This document shows positions 26,233 to 27,118 of a stretch of 27,118 bases of DNA, piece after piece. Origin of the DNA: GCA-2709075 sp964492555 (lineage in GTDB: Bacteria > Pseudomonadota > Alphaproteobacteria > MPNO01 > UBA2964). The stretch spans positions 1 to 27,118 of the forward strand of contig CAZBKQ010000035.1 in NCBI GenBank assembly GCA_964492555.1, written 5' to 3'. The notes beneath the pieces were generated by a model. That model did no database searches. It was given only the letters and a program-made list of their open reading frames with translations, and was not told the DNA's origin. A program made the position numbers and the translations under genes. Positions within the stretch are counted from its first letter, which is position 1. Each line of letters begins with the position of its first letter.

Positions 26233-26392
26233 GCCTGACCCGGCGCCCAAACGCGGCCGCTCCACGCGTGCTGGCGCTATGCTGATTAAACTCTCGCGAA
26301 GAAAAGGAATTCCCGCGTGCGACCGGGCTGTACATACTCTATATCGTTAAAAACGCGCAAGTATTTAGCCCTTTTCGGGAGCAAGGAGATTT

Positions 26393-27118
26393 ATGGCGCA
26401 AGAGACGGCGAGCCTCACCGTTGACCCAAGGGAAATCGACAATTTCTCGGCGATGGCCGCGGAATGGTGGGACCCGGAGGGCAGTTTCCGGCCCCTGCAC
26501 CAGCTTAACCCGGTGCGCCTGGGCTGGATCAGGGATGTTCTGTGCGCCCGATTTGACCGCGATCCGCAACAAATCCGGGCACTTGACGGTCTTTCGATCC
26601 TTGATGTCGGGTGCGGCGGCGGGCTGATATCGGAACCGGTGTCGCGGATGGGCGCGGCGGTAACCGGTATCGATGCGGGAGAAACCAATATCGGCATCGC
26701 GGCGGCCCATGCCGCCGAAACCGGCGCGCACGTGGATTATCGCTGCGCCACGGCGGAAGCGTTGGCGGCGGAAGGCGGGACATTCGACGCTGTTCTGGCG
26801 CTTGAGATCGTCGAACATGTCGCCGATCTGCCGGTTTTTCTGAAATCCCTTTGCGCCCTGACCCGACCGGGCGGGACGCTGGTCCTCTCCACCCTGAACC
26901 GGACGCCGAAATCCTATCTCTTTGCCATCGTCGGCGCGGAATATGTCATGCGCTGGCTGCCGCGCGGCACCCATCAATGGCAAAAATTCGTCAAACCGTC
27001 GGAATTACAGCGGGGATTGCGGCAAAACGGCGCTTTGGTCGAGGAAATGACGGGACTGATCTATAACCCGGTCAGCGGCGACTGGCGGCTCGCCCGGGAT
27101 TTTGCCGTCAATTATATG
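26393..27118 (+). CDS. ubiG: ubiquinone biosynthesis O-methyltransferase UbiG, 3' end off the window
   Basis: 242 residues are visible from ATG 26393, with a strong AAGGAG site seven nt upstream. The frame is open to the right edge and only a handful of residues should be missing. The N-terminal FSAMAAEWWDPEGSFRPLHQLNPVR is the family signature. The SAM motif is ILDVGCGGG (69-77), and LEIVEHV (137-143) is the second conserved block. RTPKSYLFAI, KFVKPSEL and YNPVSGDWRLARDFAVNYM complete the match. It carries out both O-methylations of ubiquinone synthesis at the inner-membrane surface. It is divergent from lysC, as in many alphaproteobacteria. Confidence 0.97.
   Translation, partial: MAQETASLTVDPREIDNFSAMAAEWWDPEGSFRPLHQLNPVRLGWIRDVLCARFDRDPQQIRALDGLSILDVGCGGGLISEPVSRMGAAVTGIDAGETNIGIAAAHAAETGAHVDYRCATAEALAAEGGTFDAVLALEIVEHVADLPVFLKSLCALTRPGGTLVLSTLNRTPKSYLFAIVGAEYVMRWLPRGTHQWQKFVKPSELQRGLRQNGALVEEMTGLIYNPVSGDWRLARDFAVNYM

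Noticed and set aside
26233..26392. Promoters for lysC and ubiG in the 160-nt divergent spacer
   Set aside because: AT-rich stretches such as TACTCTATAT occur, but no pair of boxes at proper spacing was convincing on either strand.

Overview
The window comes from a GC-rich alphaproteobacterium. The block ubiG / lysC–ptsP / rodZ-like–hisS–(HemA-like)–prfA–prmC–DUF4167–clpB is a characteristic alphaproteobacterial neighbourhood, and DUF4167 is essentially confined to that class. I cannot assign order or genus from the sequence; Rhodospirillales or a related lineage is only a guess. A run of exactly 100 Ns (8569-8668) marks a scaffold join, so this is a draft assembly or a metagenome-assembled genome.

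Left half (1-11817), accessory catabolic region. A partial alpha/beta hydrolase runs leftward off the edge. Facing it is a tightly packed rightward operon with overlapping genes: a gamma-glutamyltransferase-family protein, a YtcJ-like amidohydrolase and a DSD1/D-threonine-aldolase-type PLP enzyme. A separately promoted NDP-forming acyl-CoA synthetase follows. After a strong bidirectional terminator comes a leftward operon: a second acyl-CoA synthetase paralog, an acyl-CoA dehydrogenase and a crotonase resembling hydroxycinnamoyl-CoA hydratase/lyase. The last two are interrupted by the N gap. Together they suggest hydrolysis of an amide or amino-acid conjugate, cleavage of a beta-hydroxy amino acid, CoA activation of a carboxylate and beta-oxidation-like processing. 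The substrate cannot be read from the sequence. The two rightward units carry look-alike promoters (TTGACAACA...ATGAT), each preceded by a copy of the same 38-bp hairpin repeat.

Right half (12055-27118), core genome. A membrane-anchored LytM/M23 peptidase converges on clpB, which has a plausible RpoH promoter. Upstream of clpB, on the same strand, lie DUF4167, prmC, prfA, a HemA-like protein, hisS, a RodZ-like membrane protein, ptsP and lysC. ubiG diverges from lysC and runs off the right edge.

The most unusual item is the gene at 18961-20091. It is a 376-aa protein with glutamyl-tRNA-reductase (HemA) folds but without the catalytic Cys motif and several other signatures. It sits directly upstream of prfA-prmC, exactly where hemA sits in E. 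coli (hemA-prfA-prmC). Most alphaproteobacteria make 5-aminolevulinate by the C4 route instead, so this looks like a repurposed, probably non-catalytic HemA relic kept in a translation-factor operon. No tRNA, rRNA, CRISPR, insertion sequence or prophage was seen.
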